The translations under genes and the position numbers were made by a program. Below are positions 1-9,019 of a stretch of 64,000 bases of DNA, piece after piece. Origin of the DNA: Oceanobacter sp. (lineage in GTDB: Bacteria > Pseudomonadota > Gammaproteobacteria > Pseudomonadales > Oceanobacteraceae); NCBI GenBank assembly GCA_002733645.1, contig NVWL01000007.1, positions 1 through 64,000 of the forward strand, read 5' to 3'. A model generated the notes under the pieces. The model saw only the letters and a list, made by a program, of their open reading frames with translations. It was not told where the DNA came from and did no database searches. How positions within the stretch are numbered: position 1 is the first letter of the stretch; every line of letters starts with the position of its first letter.

Positions 1-36
1 CAATACAGCCCACGCCCATCACTACCAATAAACAGG

Positions 37-132
37 GGCTTTCAGGAAAATACCATTTCGGTGTTGCTACTTTTCGACGTGACCCGCCATGCCATCTAAG
101 TAGCGCCTTGAACTGTTACTTTCCTGAAAGCC
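37..132. repeat. 13-bp inverted repeat, long loop
   Basis: Positions 37-49 and 120-132 are perfect inverted copies of GGCTTTCAGGAAA with a 70-base loop. No gene is visible in 1-294. The inverted repeat could be an end of a small mobile or intergenic element, or a structured leader; nothing in the sequence decides between these. Confidence 0.45.
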
Positions 133-143
133 GCAGCCTCTTC

Positions 144-166
144 TGCATTAATCAGAGGTGCCCTAG
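144..166 (+). repeat. 23-bp dispersed intergenic repeat, copy 1
   Basis: This 23-base stretch (core ATTAATCAGAGGTGCCCTAG) recurs inverted at 5015-5037 with 22 of 23 bases identical. It lies in the leader of the S8 protease gene. Two copies in otherwise unrelated intergenic DNA suggest a dispersed repeat family like REP elements; the family itself was not recognised. Confidence 0.5.
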
Positions 167-294
167 ATTAAAAGACTATTGGCTGTAGGCATATAGGTAA
201 AAAGACTGACATTGTTAACCACAGGCAAAGAAAATCCCGGTATCCTTGGTTATACAATCACATGTAACGACGAAGGCTAAATAGGAGAACAAGT

Positions 295-3111
295 ATGTTC
301 CGCCCGCAGTTATTAGCTATGCTGATACTAGGCGCCTTACAAACAAGCTGTGTCATTGAGCTGGGGCCAAATAATCGTGATATTGGAGAGCCACAAGACG
401 TGATTACCGATAATCAAAAGTGCGAAGAGAACGAGGACAGCGTGAAAGAAAACAAGTCCACTAAATTAGTCATGGCTGCCTCTCTCGCTTTAGCCCTGAA
501 CGGCTGTACCTCGGGTGACTCTGGTGAAGGCATTACCGTCAGTGGTAATTTATTTACCACCGCAAACGTGATGACCGACAGCGATATCAATGACATCAGC
601 GCTATCTACCAAAGCAATAACGACCCTTCTGCCCCCCAAGCCTTGCCCAACATTGTGACAGTGCAAGGCTTCGCATCCGCAACGCCTACCGGCGCTCCGG
701 AAAGTGGCGACGCTAGCTTTGAACGCTTTGCTGACACCATAGATAACGAAGACTATTTCTCGGTGTCGCTGCAGGCCGGACAAAAAGTCGTACTCGAGGT
801 GGTCGATTACAGCGGCAACCGAAATGGTAGCGCCTTTAGTGGTGACCTTGATCTTTATCTGTTTAATTCCAGCCTATCAACCTCTGAGTACATTGACGCC
901 TCTTTCACTGAGACAGACAGGGAAGAAGTCACGGCCACAGTTGATGGCGAGTACTTAGTGAACGTATCGGCTTACAGCGGCATTTCAAAATACGTTTTGA
1001 AAATCTTACCGCCTGAAACCTCTATTCTTAATCAAACTGCGGAACCGAGCATCAGCTCAGGCTTTGTTACTGGTGAGGCCATTATTCGCTGGAAAGAAAC
1101 ACTATCTACCGGTGCGTTCTCGGCGGCTTCAACGGGTGTTCAAGCGAATGGTTATCGAGTACAAACAGATTCCAGCAGAACGGATACTCCAGTAAAAGCC
1201 AGCTTGCACGCGCCTGTTTCTGCTCAAGCGGGGTCGGTTCAATCTGAGATGTCACCGTTGGCTAAGCTCAATCCAGCGTGGGACAAAGCTCGTGAGACAC
1301 TGCTCACGATCAAAGCACTCAATGCACGTGATGACGTTGAGTACGCGGAACCGAATTTTATTCGCCACGCCTTACTGACCCCCAATGATCCATTATACGT
1401 ACAGCAATATCATTATAAGAGCATCAAACTTCCCCAAGCTTGGGACCTAACCTCGGGCTCTTCAGATGTGATCGTAGCGGTGATTGATAGCGGTGTATTT
1501 GTTGATCACCCCGACTTAGACGGGAAGTTAGCGTTTGGTTACGATTTTATCTCTGATACCAGCATCAGCCGGGATGGCGATGGCATTGACTCAAACCCTG
1601 ATGACCCCGGCGATAGCCCACAACGCGGGGCAAGCAGCTGGCACGGAACTCACGTCACGGGCACAGTATCTGCCATTACAGGCAATAACCGTGGTGGCGC
1701 TGGCGCGGGCGGCTTAACACGAGTCATGCCACTGCGCGTTCTTGGCCTGAATGGTGAGGGGTCGTCTTACGATGTTATCCAAGCGGTGCGTTACGCCGCC
1801 GGTTTACCCAACGACAGCAACACCACCCCTTCCCAGCGTGCGGATATTATTAATTTAAGCTTGGGTGCCGCTTCAAGCAGCAATGCTGAGCAGGAAGTCA
1901 TTACGGCGGCACGTAATGCAGGTGTGATTATCGTTGCCGCTGCTGGCAACTCAAATAGCGCGTCGCCATTTTATCCGGCGTCTTATAACGGCGTCGTCTC
2001 AGTCAGTGCCACGGCACCAGATAACACTCGTGCTTATTACTCCAACTACGGCTCGCGTATTGATGTTGCAGCCCCTGGGGGCGACCTACGATTCGACACC
2101 AACGGCGATGGCCAAAATGATGGTGTCATCAGTACGTCAGTGGACGATTCCAGCGGCTCTCGTCAAGAAAGCTATGCCTTACAACAAGGTACTTCCATGG
2201 CAACACCGCACGTTGCTGCAGTCGCTGCTTTAATGAAAGCGGTACACCCAACCATGACCCCCGCCCAATTCGACAATCTACTTTCTGCTGGGGATATCAC
2301 GGACGATATTGGCGACTCCGGTCGTGATAATGAGTTTGGCCACGGTCTTATTAACGCATATAAAGCTGTACAGGCCGCCGATAACTTAGCCGGAGGTGGC
2401 AGTATTACCCCGGTGGCGGTGCTCGAGTCCACTCCTAGCGAGCTGATTTTAGGCACCAACAGCAGCATGTCGCTGACACTTGATAATATTAATGATAACG
2501 CAACCGACCCCGAGGTAACCGCCGAGATCAGTGAAGATTGGATGAGCCTTGATAGCTCACAAACCGACAGTAATGGGCTGGGCACTTATACACTAACGGT
2601 CAGCCGCACTGACTTGTTGGATGGTCTCTATGAAGGGTTGATTCGCTTCTCGCCGGATACCGGCAATAGCCTGGATGTTCGAGTCGCTATTCAAGTCGGT
2701 GACGTTGTCGGGGCTATCGATACCTCGCCACAGTATGTCCTACTTACGGATGCTGAATCCGGTGAAGTGGTTGCTGAAACTCTCGCCAATAGCGACGGCA
2801 GCTATACCGTCACTAAGGTTCCGGTAGGAAGCTATCGCGTGATTGGTGGATCAGATATCGACGTTGATTTGTTTGTTTGCCAAAACGGAGAGACCTGCGG
2901 CGGTTATCCCAACAATATTTCGGAAGAAGTGATTGAGGTAACAGAGAGCGTCGGTGGCATCGACTTTGTTGTCAGCTTGGTCAGTGGCGTTGGCGCTAGT
3001 AGCGCCAGCATTCAGCGTCTTGCGCCAGAGCCTGAAATATCACCCGATGACTCATCCCTAGAGACGAGAGAAGATTCATCGGGTAAAAAGGTGGGCAAAG
3101 AAGCGTATTAA
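295..3111 (+). CDS. S8 (subtilisin-like) serine protease, lipoprotein-type export
   Basis: Exported serine endopeptidase. After the signal region come a PPC-type beta domain (about residues 140-235), a propeptide-like segment ending near residue 360, and the S8 catalytic domain with D398 (in VIDSG), H450 (in HGTHVTGT) and S634 (in GTSMATPHVA), followed by an Ig-like and a carboxypeptidase-regulatory-like C-terminal domain. The ATG at 295 has a good AGGAG site and opens a lipoprotein-like signal ending LQTSC. A second in-frame start, GTG at 442, follows AGGA and opens a second, more typical lipoprotein signal with lipobox LNGC. Which start is used decides between 938 and 889 residues. Family and catalytic triad are clear; substrate is unknown. 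Its last bases overlap the end of the convergent lactonase-like gene by 4 nt. Confidence 0.93.
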   Translation: MFRPQLLAMLILGALQTSCVIELGPNNRDIGEPQDVITDNQKCEENEDSVKENKSTKLVMAASLALALNGCTSGDSGEGITVSGNLFTTANVMTDSDINDISAIYQSNNDPSAPQALPNIVTVQGFASATPTGAPESGDASFERFADTIDNEDYFSVSLQAGQKVVLEVVDYSGNRNGSAFSGDLDLYLFNSSLSTSEYIDASFTETDREEVTATVDGEYLVNVSAYSGISKYVLKILPPETSILNQTAEPSISSGFVTGEAIIRWKETLSTGAFSAASTGVQANGYRVQTDSSRTDTPVKASLHAPVSAQAGSVQSEMSPLAKLNPAWDKARETLLTIKALNARDDVEYAEPNFIRHALLTPNDPLYVQQYHYKSIKLPQAWDLTSGSSDVIVAVIDSGVFVDHPDLDGKLAFGYDFISDTSISRDGDGIDSNPDDPGDSPQRGASSWHGTHVTGTVSAITGNNRGGAGAGGLTRVMPLRVLGLNGEGSSYDVIQAVRYAAGLPNDSNTTPSQRADIINLSLGAASSSNAEQEVITAARNAGVIIVAAAGNSNSASPFYPASYNGVVSVSATAPDNTRAYYSNYGSRIDVAAPGGDLRFDTNGDGQNDGVISTSVDDSSGSRQESYALQQGTSMATPHVAAVAALMKAVHPTMTPAQFDNLLSAGDITDDIGDSGRDNEFGHGLINAYKAVQAADNLAGGGSITPVAVLESTPSELILGTNSSMSLTLDNINDNATDPEVTAEISEDWMSLDSSQTDSNGLGTYTLTVSRTDLLDGLYEGLIRFSPDTGNSLDVRVAIQVGDVVGAIDTSPQYVLLTDAESGEVVAETLANSDGSYTVTKVPVGSYRVIGGSDIDVDLFVCQNGETCGGYPNNISEEVIEVTESVGGIDFVVSLVSGVGASSASIQRLAPEPEISPDDSSLETREDSSGKKVGKEAY

Positions 3112-4184
3112 TTCGTGACGGTAAAAATCGATTTACCGTGCAACGTGCCTATATATAACCCCTCCTGATATAACCCCTCCTGCTGCTCTGTTTTAAAGGG
3201 CTGCACGGAGGTCACCTCCCCCACCATCACAGCGGCTCTATCATGCAAGCTCTGTAAGGCATTTCCGTCCTTATCAAACTGCACAATAAACCCATACGGG
3301 GCTGGAATCGGCATCAGCGACTCAGGTAATTTCGCCACTTGTTCACGTACCCAAGGCAGACCTGCTAAATCGTCAATGACTGCCGCACGCTTGTTGTACA
3401 TCGCCACCCAGAAGGTGCCGTCAGGGGCGGCGGAAACGCCATCCGGAATCCCCGGCAATCCTTCTGCAAAGATATCCACAACACCCATTTTTGGTCCGGA
3501 AATCCAAACACGAGTGATTTGTGAGCGCGTCGTTTCGTTTACCAACACAAAGGTTTGGTCAGCACTCACCGCAACACCATTAGCAAAGCCTAACCCTTCA
3601 GCAAGCACGATTAATTCGCCCTGAGGAGAATACGCAAATAAACGACCTGTACCGCGCCCCTCCAATACATCATAAAGATAATCATCCAGTGACCAACGTT
3701 GACTGGCATCAGAGAAATAGATCGTGCCATCTTGGGCAACATCAACATCATCCACCACCTTCAAGCGTTCGCCTTGATGGTTATCCGCCAGCACGGTCAG
3801 TTCGCCTTCAAACCAACGCAGTAAGCCTTTATAGCCGTCGGCAATAATCAGGCTACCATCTGCCATAGATGCCAAGCCTAACGGGCGTCCACCTGTGTTA
3901 ACGAGGGCTTCCCACTCGCCAACATTAGGACAACGACGCAACAGGCTACCGTCCGCAATGCCTGTGTATAAGCAGTCGTCTTTCCCTACTTCAATATCTT
4001 CCGGGCCTTCAGCCCCGAAAGGTAATGGGGTGGGCGTGACCGACTGCAAATAATCATTTGGCTCATACACACCAGTCAGTGGTACACCCGGCACCCGCAC
4101 TTCGGCTATGGCATCAATGGGCGATGGCCAAAGTATAAATACCGTGGCTGTTATCGCAGAGGCTATAAGTACCGGTTTCCACAT
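3108..4184 (-). CDS. SMP-30/gluconolactonase/strictosidine synthase-like beta-propeller
   Basis: A 358-residue six-bladed beta-propeller protein of the SMP-30/strictosidine-synthase-like superfamily, related to APMAP-type arylesterase/lactonase proteins. Visible signs are an N-terminal hydrophobic anchor or signal (residues 4-25) and repeated blade motifs such as GPEDIEV, DVDVAQDGTIYFSD, FANGVAVSAD and PDGVSAAPDG. It is last in a leftward run with an SDR and acyl-CoA catabolic genes, so hydrolysis of a lactone or ester intermediate fits the context, but this is inference. A 15-bp direct duplication (3154-3183) gives a repeated EGLY near the C-terminus. The start follows AAGGA. Confidence 0.85.
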   Translation of the reverse strand: MWKPVLIASAITATVFILWPSPIDAIAEVRVPGVPLTGVYEPNDYLQSVTPTPLPFGAEGPEDIEVGKDDCLYTGIADGSLLRRCPNVGEWEALVNTGGRPLGLASMADGSLIIADGYKGLLRWFEGELTVLADNHQGERLKVVDDVDVAQDGTIYFSDASQRWSLDDYLYDVLEGRGTGRLFAYSPQGELIVLAEGLGFANGVAVSADQTFVLVNETTRSQITRVWISGPKMGVVDIFAEGLPGIPDGVSAAPDGTFWVAMYNKRAAVIDDLAGLPWVREQVAKLPESLMPIPAPYGFIVQFDKDGNALQSLHDRAAVMVGEVTSVQPFKTEQQEGLYQEGLYIGTLHGKSIFTVTN

Positions 4185-4213
4185 GATTCTATTTTCCTTA
4201 ATAAAGTGATGGC

Positions 4214-4984
4214 TTAAACGAGTAGATAACCACCATCGACATTGATCGACGTGCCCGTGGTATAGCTGGCCGCGTCTGAGGCCAAAAACAATACAGCCCC
4301 AGCCATTTCTTCTGGCATGGCCACACGCTTCATCGGGATATGCATCATGGCTTGTTTTAAAATGGCTTCGTTCGATGTTAGTGCACTGGCGAATTTCGTA
4401 TCCGTTAGTCCCGGCAATAACGCATTAACGCGAATACCTAACGTGGCACACTCTTTCGCAAACGATTTGGTCATCGAAATAACCGCCGACTTAGTAATCG
4501 AATAAATTCCCTGAAAATCACCCGGCACCATACCATTGACAGACGCTACATTAATAATGCTACCGCCGCCGTTCTTTTTCATTAACTGCCCGCCTTTTAC
4601 GCACATGAAAAAATAGCCACGAATATTCACATCGACCGTTTTCTCAAACGCGGCAAGATCGGTATTTAAAATATGACCAAAATAAGGATTGGCTGCCGCA
4701 TTATTAACTAGGATATCTAACTTACCGTGTTTTTCTTCGATATGAGCAAAGCAGGCGTCTATTTGTTCCATATCACCAATATGACATGCCAGCGCTTCTG
4801 CACTGCCGCCTTCAGCAACAATGGCATCCGCAACGGCCTGACAGCCATCAATCTTACGGCTAGAGATAATAACGTGCGCACCTGCAGTAGCCAGCAACTT
4901 GGCAATGCTTTCACCAATACCTCGGCTAGCACCTGTCACTAATGCAATACGACCGGTCAAATCAAATAAAGTTTGTGGGTTCAT
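4214..4984 (-). CDS. Short-chain dehydrogenase/reductase (classical SDR)
   Basis: A 256-residue classical SDR. It carries the nucleotide-binding motif TGASRGIG at residues 17-24, NNAA at 94-97 and the catalytic set S148, Y161 and K165. SDRs of this type oxidise or reduce a hydroxyl/keto group with NAD(P). It lies between a histidine phosphatase and a lactonase-like gene in the acyl-CoA operon, pointing to oxidation of a hydroxyacyl or alcohol intermediate; substrate cannot be read from sequence. A 65-base gap containing a palindromic repeat separates it from the phosphatase upstream, so it may have partly independent transcription. Confidence 0.92.
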   Translation of the reverse strand: MNPQTLFDLTGRIALVTGASRGIGESIAKLLATAGAHVIISSRKIDGCQAVADAIVAEGGSAEALACHIGDMEQIDACFAHIEEKHGKLDILVNNAAANPYFGHILNTDLAAFEKTVDVNIRGYFFMCVKGGQLMKKNGGGSIINVASVNGMVPGDFQGIYSITKSAVISMTKSFAKECATLGIRVNALLPGLTDTKFASALTSNEAILKQAMMHIPMKRVAMPEEMAGAVLFLASDAASYTTGTSINVDGGYLLV

Positions 4985-5014
4985 TGTCTTTACCTTTATG
5001 ATTAATTTAAAGCC

Positions 5015-5053
5015 CTAGAGCACCTCTGATTAATGCATGCAGAGGTGCCCTAG
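5015..5053. repeat. Palindromic intergenic repeat, copy 2
   Basis: Arms 5015-5028 and 5040-5053 are near-perfect inverted copies (CTAGAGCACCTCTG / CAGAGGTGCCCTAG). Bases 5015-5037 match the inverse of 144-166. The palindrome covers the stop codon of the phosphatase gene (5050-5052) and could stabilise mRNA ends or slow transcription into the downstream SDR, as REP-like elements do. No U-tract is present, so it is not a standard terminator. Confidence 0.55.
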
Positions 5054-5742
5054 CGATACGTTAAAAACGCTTTACCTGCTTGCGCTAAATGGTGATGTTC
5101 ATTACAAGACGCTAAACTGATTTTGCCTTCTTGGTTATATAACAGCTGTGAAATACCCGCATTATATAACGTCCAATTTAATTCAAATGCATGATGATCT
5201 GATAACCCTAAGCACTGCCTAGCAATCGCTGTTACCGGCCCACCGGAAGTAAAGACAACAATATCTTTGCCATTACTCTGCTCAATAACATCGGCTAAGG
5301 CGGCTTCGATTCGTGCCGTAAATATTGGCCAAGACTCAATATAATCATTGTTATGATGACCTTCGATCCAGCGCTGAATCGCTTCACTGAACATTACTTG
5401 AAAAGCTTTGGGTTTATTTTTTTGAGTCAACAACCAAGCGCCTATCGCCGCCTTGTATTTAAACTGCGGAAACGCACAAGCGATCACATCGTCTGAGTCA
5501 AATTCATTGAAGCCGGCATGCTCTCTAACTTGACCATAACTAGGCCAATGGCGCTGAGCCGCGACCATGGTTTCTCGATGCCGCTGCATCTTGCCCACAA
5601 CAACCTGACCAGCCTCTACGCCACGCTGAGTAAGCGCTTGCCCAATCAACTCACCTTGCTGATGACCTAGCTCGGATAATTGATCATAATTAAGTTTGTT
5701 AAAACTGGCTTGACCATGACGTACAAGATATATTTTTGCCAT
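5050..5742 (-). CDS. Histidine phosphatase family protein
   Basis: A 230-residue member of the phosphoglycerate mutase-like histidine phosphatase superfamily. The nucleophile motif RHG is at residues 8-10 (H9), and a second-half segment FTSGGPV fits the distal catalytic region. Length suits the PhoE/SixA-like broad branch. Its start follows the stop of the kinase-like gene by 2 bases, so the two are probably co-translated. A kinase and a phosphatase side by side in an acyl-CoA operon suggest opposing or sequential action on a phosphorylated intermediate, but this is inference. Confidence 0.88.
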   Translation of the reverse strand: MAKIYLVRHGQASFNKLNYDQLSELGHQQGELIGQALTQRGVEAGQVVVGKMQRHRETMVAAQRHWPSYGQVREHAGFNEFDSDDVIACAFPQFKYKAAIGAWLLTQKNKPKAFQVMFSEAIQRWIEGHHNNDYIESWPIFTARIEAALADVIEQSNGKDIVVFTSGGPVTAIARQCLGLSDHHAFELNWTLYNAGISQLLYNQEGKISLASCNEHHHLAQAGKAFLTYR

Positions 5743-5744
5743 GG

Positions 5745-6842
5745 TTAGTTCTTCGGCAGTGTGGATTTTTTAATTATTCGGCGACAACGTAAGTTCAAAT
5801 AATTAACAATTATCCAGAAATTTTTAAACGCCGGGTTATCGGTTTGCTTATGGTGATAACGATAATATATTTGCTGCGCAATAACGGCTAAACGGAATAA
5901 ACCGAATACTTCATAAAATGGCCACAAGGATTTATCAAAGCCCATTTTTTCACAATAATATTCCACAATTTGATTGCGCGTTAACATACCAGGTAAATGA
6001 CTTGGCTGGCGACGTACGGCTTTCATGAGAAAATCGTCTTTTTCTTCAACCCAATACGCCAGCGCCCCACCGAGATCCATCATAGGATCACCTAACGTAC
6101 ACATCTCCCAATCGAGTACACCAATAATTTGTTCAGGGTTGTCTGGATTTAAGACAAGGTTATCTAAGCGAAAATCATTGTGGATAATGCACGTTGCAAT
6201 ATCGCTTGGCTGATTTTCTTTTAACCACTTAATAACTTTTTTGAACGCCGGTACATTCCACGTTTTTGATTTCTCATAGCGGCTACTCCAACCTTCGACC
6301 TGACGCTTCACATAGCCTTCGCCTTTTCCTAAGTGAGCAAGACCCGCCGCTTGATAATCCACTTTATGTAGATCAATCATTTTATCAAAGGCTGATACGC
6401 ATAAATCGCGAGCCTGACGTCGTGTCAGGGTCATGCCTTTTGGCATATTACTGCGTGGAATAATGCCTACTAAGCGTTCCATGACATAAAAATCGCCGCC
6501 AATCACATTCTCATCAGCGCAGATGGCAATCATATTAGGCACGTACGGAAATACAGGTTTTAACGCCTTCATGACATTGTGCTCACGTTTCATGTCATGG
6601 GCGCTGGCCGCTTTATGCCCTGCGGGCGGGCGACGCATAATATAATCAACGGCCTGACCATTCGCCTGAGCAGGATAACTCAATTGATATGTGAGGTTGG
6701 ACGCCCCACCGGAAAATTGCTTTACAGTAGGAGTGCCGGTTAAACCGGAAATCTGTGTCTGCAGCCATTGATTAAACGCGTCGATATCAAAACCGTCGCT
6801 ATCACGCATTTCCTTTGCTTGATCTATAAAGTTTTGACTCAT
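5745..6842 (-). CDS. APH-type phosphotransferase, ACAD10/11 N-domain-like
   Basis: A 365-residue aminoglycoside-phosphotransferase-fold kinase. The catalytic loop HNDFRLDN and the metal-binding DWE (in VLDWEM) are intact, with a Gly-rich nucleotide segment near residues 44-50 (FSGGASN). This branch resembles the kinase domain fused to acyl-CoA dehydrogenase in mammalian ACAD10/ACAD11 and the stand-alone kinase LvaA of levulinate degradation, which phosphorylate the 4-hydroxyl of 4-hydroxyacyl-CoAs. Adjacent acyl-CoA dehydrogenase and SDR genes support such a role here over drug resistance. Specificity is inferred from context, not shown by the sequence. Confidence 0.88.
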   Translation of the reverse strand: MSQNFIDQAKEMRDSDGFDIDAFNQWLQTQISGLTGTPTVKQFSGGASNLTYQLSYPAQANGQAVDYIMRRPPAGHKAASAHDMKREHNVMKALKPVFPYVPNMIAICADENVIGGDFYVMERLVGIIPRSNMPKGMTLTRRQARDLCVSAFDKMIDLHKVDYQAAGLAHLGKGEGYVKRQVEGWSSRYEKSKTWNVPAFKKVIKWLKENQPSDIATCIIHNDFRLDNLVLNPDNPEQIIGVLDWEMCTLGDPMMDLGGALAYWVEEKDDFLMKAVRRQPSHLPGMLTRNQIVEYYCEKMGFDKSLWPFYEVFGLFRLAVIAQQIYYRYHHKQTDNPAFKNFWIIVNYLNLRCRRIIKKSTLPKN

Positions 6843-6855
6843 GCTTAGTTTATTC

Positions 6856-7686
6856 CTATGCGCTATTTTTTTTCGCTTTGGCTTCTAATTCTCGACGCTT
6901 TAAATCCACCGAGGCTTTGCGTAATTGCCAACGCAATAAAAAACCTAAATAGCGTTTAATAAATACAGCCTTACGACCAATAGGGTGAGGATTACAGATC
7001 AACTCGCCTTTCATTAAGGATTTGTAAGCTCGATCAGCCACTTCGTCCGCAGTAAGTTCTGATTTTTCAAACACCTTATCAACAAACTTCAGCATCGAAG
7101 GATCAGAGGTTTTCATGGTTTTATCCAAATTTGTGCGGAAGAAGCCCGGACATAAAGCAGTGACTTTGATGTTGTAGGCATCCAACTCAAAATGCATGGT
7201 TTCCGACAGCGCAATCACACCCGCTTTGGTGACGTTATACGACGCCATCGACGGCAAGACCATTAAACCGGCCAGAGATGCGGTATTCATAATGTAACCG
7301 CTGTTCTGATTTTTCATCATAGGTGTAAACGTGCGACAGCCCAGCGCCACACCTTTGAGGTTGATATCAATAATCCATTCCCACCATGCCCACTCACCAG
7401 CATCAATTCGATCACCCGTGGCGACACCCGCATTATTAATCACGACATCAATGCTGCCCCAACGTTCTTCAACGTCATGACGCAACGCTTCCCACTGCTC
7501 AGGGACAGTGACATCCAGATGCGCTGTCCAGCCTTTGCCACCGGCGGCTTCAATCATAGTGACGGTTTCTTTTGAACCTTCAGCATTAATATCAGCCACA
7601 CAAATATCCGCGCCTTCTTTGGCGAAACGTAACGCGAGTGCACGACCAAGGCCGCTGGCAGCACCGGTAATCAGAACTTTTTGCAT
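6856..7686 (-). CDS. Short-chain dehydrogenase/reductase
   Basis: A 276-residue SDR with TGAASGLG at residues 7-14, NNAG at 84-87 and catalytic S137, Y150 and K154. The C-terminal extension is rich in Arg and Lys (about residues 240-276), as in SDRs that associate with membranes or act on fatty substrates. It sits 12 bases downstream of the acyl-CoA dehydrogenase gene and 13 bases upstream of the kinase gene, so it is an operon member. It likely handles a hydroxy or keto fatty intermediate; exact substrate unknown. Confidence 0.92.
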   Translation of the reverse strand: MQKVLITGAASGLGRALALRFAKEGADICVADINAEGSKETVTMIEAAGGKGWTAHLDVTVPEQWEALRHDVEERWGSIDVVINNAGVATGDRIDAGEWAWWEWIIDINLKGVALGCRTFTPMMKNQNSGYIMNTASLAGLMVLPSMASYNVTKAGVIALSETMHFELDAYNIKVTALCPGFFRTNLDKTMKTSDPSMLKFVDKVFEKSELTADEVADRAYKSLMKGELICNPHPIGRKAVFIKRYLGFLLRWQLRKASVDLKRRELEAKAKKNSA

Positions 7687-7698
7687 GAATAAAACCCG

Positions 7699-8919
7699 TT
7701 ATTTTTTTATATATTTTTTGTATTTCAGCAGTTCGAATTTTGCGACCAACCCCCGATGCACCTCATCCGGCCCATCGGCAAGACGTAACGCACGCGCACT
7801 GGCAAAAATAGCGGTCAATGGGAAGTCATCAGATAACCCACCGCCGCCGTGGATTTGCATGGCGGCATCACAAATCTGCTGCGTCATATTCGGAGCAACC
7901 ACTTTGATTTGTGATATATCACTCATTGCTCCGGCCGCCCCTACCTTATCAATCTTCCATGCGGCTTTCAGTACTAACAGGCGCGCTTGTTCGATATTAA
8001 TACGGGCATTAGCAATGATGTCGCGATTGCCGCCTAAATTGGCCAGTGGTTTACCAAACGCTTCACGCGAGACTGCTCGCTGACACATAAGCTCTAACGC
8101 TTTCTCTGCCCCACCAATCAAGCGCATACAGTGGTGAATTCGGCCCGGTCCTAAACGACCCTGGGCAATTTCAAAACCACGCCCCGGCCCAGCAATAATA
8201 TTCGCCACAGGCACTCGTACATTGTCGAACACGACCTCCCCGTGACCATAAGGTTCATCATAATGTCCAAACACGGGTAGCATTCGCTCGATGGTCACAC
8301 CCGGCTGATCCAGCTCAAACAACACCATGGAGTGCTGCTGGTGACGATGTGCACTCGGATCTGTCAGTGCCATAAATATCCCAACTTTGCAGTTTGGATG
8401 CCCAATCCCCGTGCTCCACCATTTGCGGCCATTGAGAACCACCTCATCGCCTTCAACGATGGCCGTGGCTTCCATATTAGTCGCATCCGATGACGCGACA
8501 TCAGGTTCGGTCATACAGAACACGGAACGAATGTCTCCGGCCATCAGCGGTTTAAGCCATTTCTCTTTTTGCTCAAGCGTACCGTATTTTTCCAGCACTT
8601 CCATATTGCCGGTATCTGGTGCATTACAGTTAAATATTTCAGGAGCAATAAAGGATCGGCCCATAATTTCGGCCAGCGGAGCGTATTCAAGATTACTCAG
8701 ACCCACGCCATGTTCGGCATTAGGAAAGAAGAGATTCCAAAGACCGGCCGCTTTGGCCTTGGCTTTTAACTCATCGATGATGGGCAGAACGACCCATTTA
8801 TCGTCCAAACTATGAAGTTCACGCAGGTAGGCTTCTTCAACCGGCTCGACCTCATTCTTCATAAAGTCGTTAAGGCGATTGATGTATTCCTGAGCTTTGG
8901 GGGAATGCTGAAAGTCCAT
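7699..8919 (-). CDS. Acyl-CoA dehydrogenase, ACAD10/11-like
   Basis: A 406-residue flavin-dependent acyl-CoA dehydrogenase spanning the full N-terminal, middle and C-terminal domains. Visible signatures include CMTEPDVASSDATN in the middle domain, a GGGGLSDDFPL loop and the C-terminal RLADGPDEVH that is characteristic of the ACAD10/11-like branch. It is the first gene of the leftward operon. The ATG at 8919 has GGAG six bases upstream and is preferred over the in-frame GTG at 8931. The gap to the upstream lpxL-like gene is AT-rich (8932-9019) and may hold the operon promoter. Confidence 0.93.
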   Translation of the reverse strand: MDFQHSPKAQEYINRLNDFMKNEVEPVEEAYLRELHSLDDKWVVLPIIDELKAKAKAAGLWNLFFPNAEHGVGLSNLEYAPLAEIMGRSFIAPEIFNCNAPDTGNMEVLEKYGTLEQKEKWLKPLMAGDIRSVFCMTEPDVASSDATNMEATAIVEGDEVVLNGRKWWSTGIGHPNCKVGIFMALTDPSAHRHQQHSMVLFELDQPGVTIERMLPVFGHYDEPYGHGEVVFDNVRVPVANIIAGPGRGFEIAQGRLGPGRIHHCMRLIGGAEKALELMCQRAVSREAFGKPLANLGGNRDIIANARINIEQARLLVLKAAWKIDKVGAAGAMSDISQIKVVAPNMTQQICDAAMQIHGGGGLSDDFPLTAIFASARALRLADGPDEVHRGLVAKFELLKYKKYIKK

Positions 8920-9019
8920 GCTGCTCTCCACTGATTTGTATTTAGTAATCAGTCTATGCGCGAGCTTTCAATTAATAAAATGAATGTTATTAATCACCAA
9001 TCATTAATAATAGTAATAA

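Noticed and set aside
5745-6842. Aminoglycoside resistance gene
   Set aside because: The fold is shared, but the operon with acyl-CoA dehydrogenase and SDRs and the ACAD10/11-like features point to metabolism.
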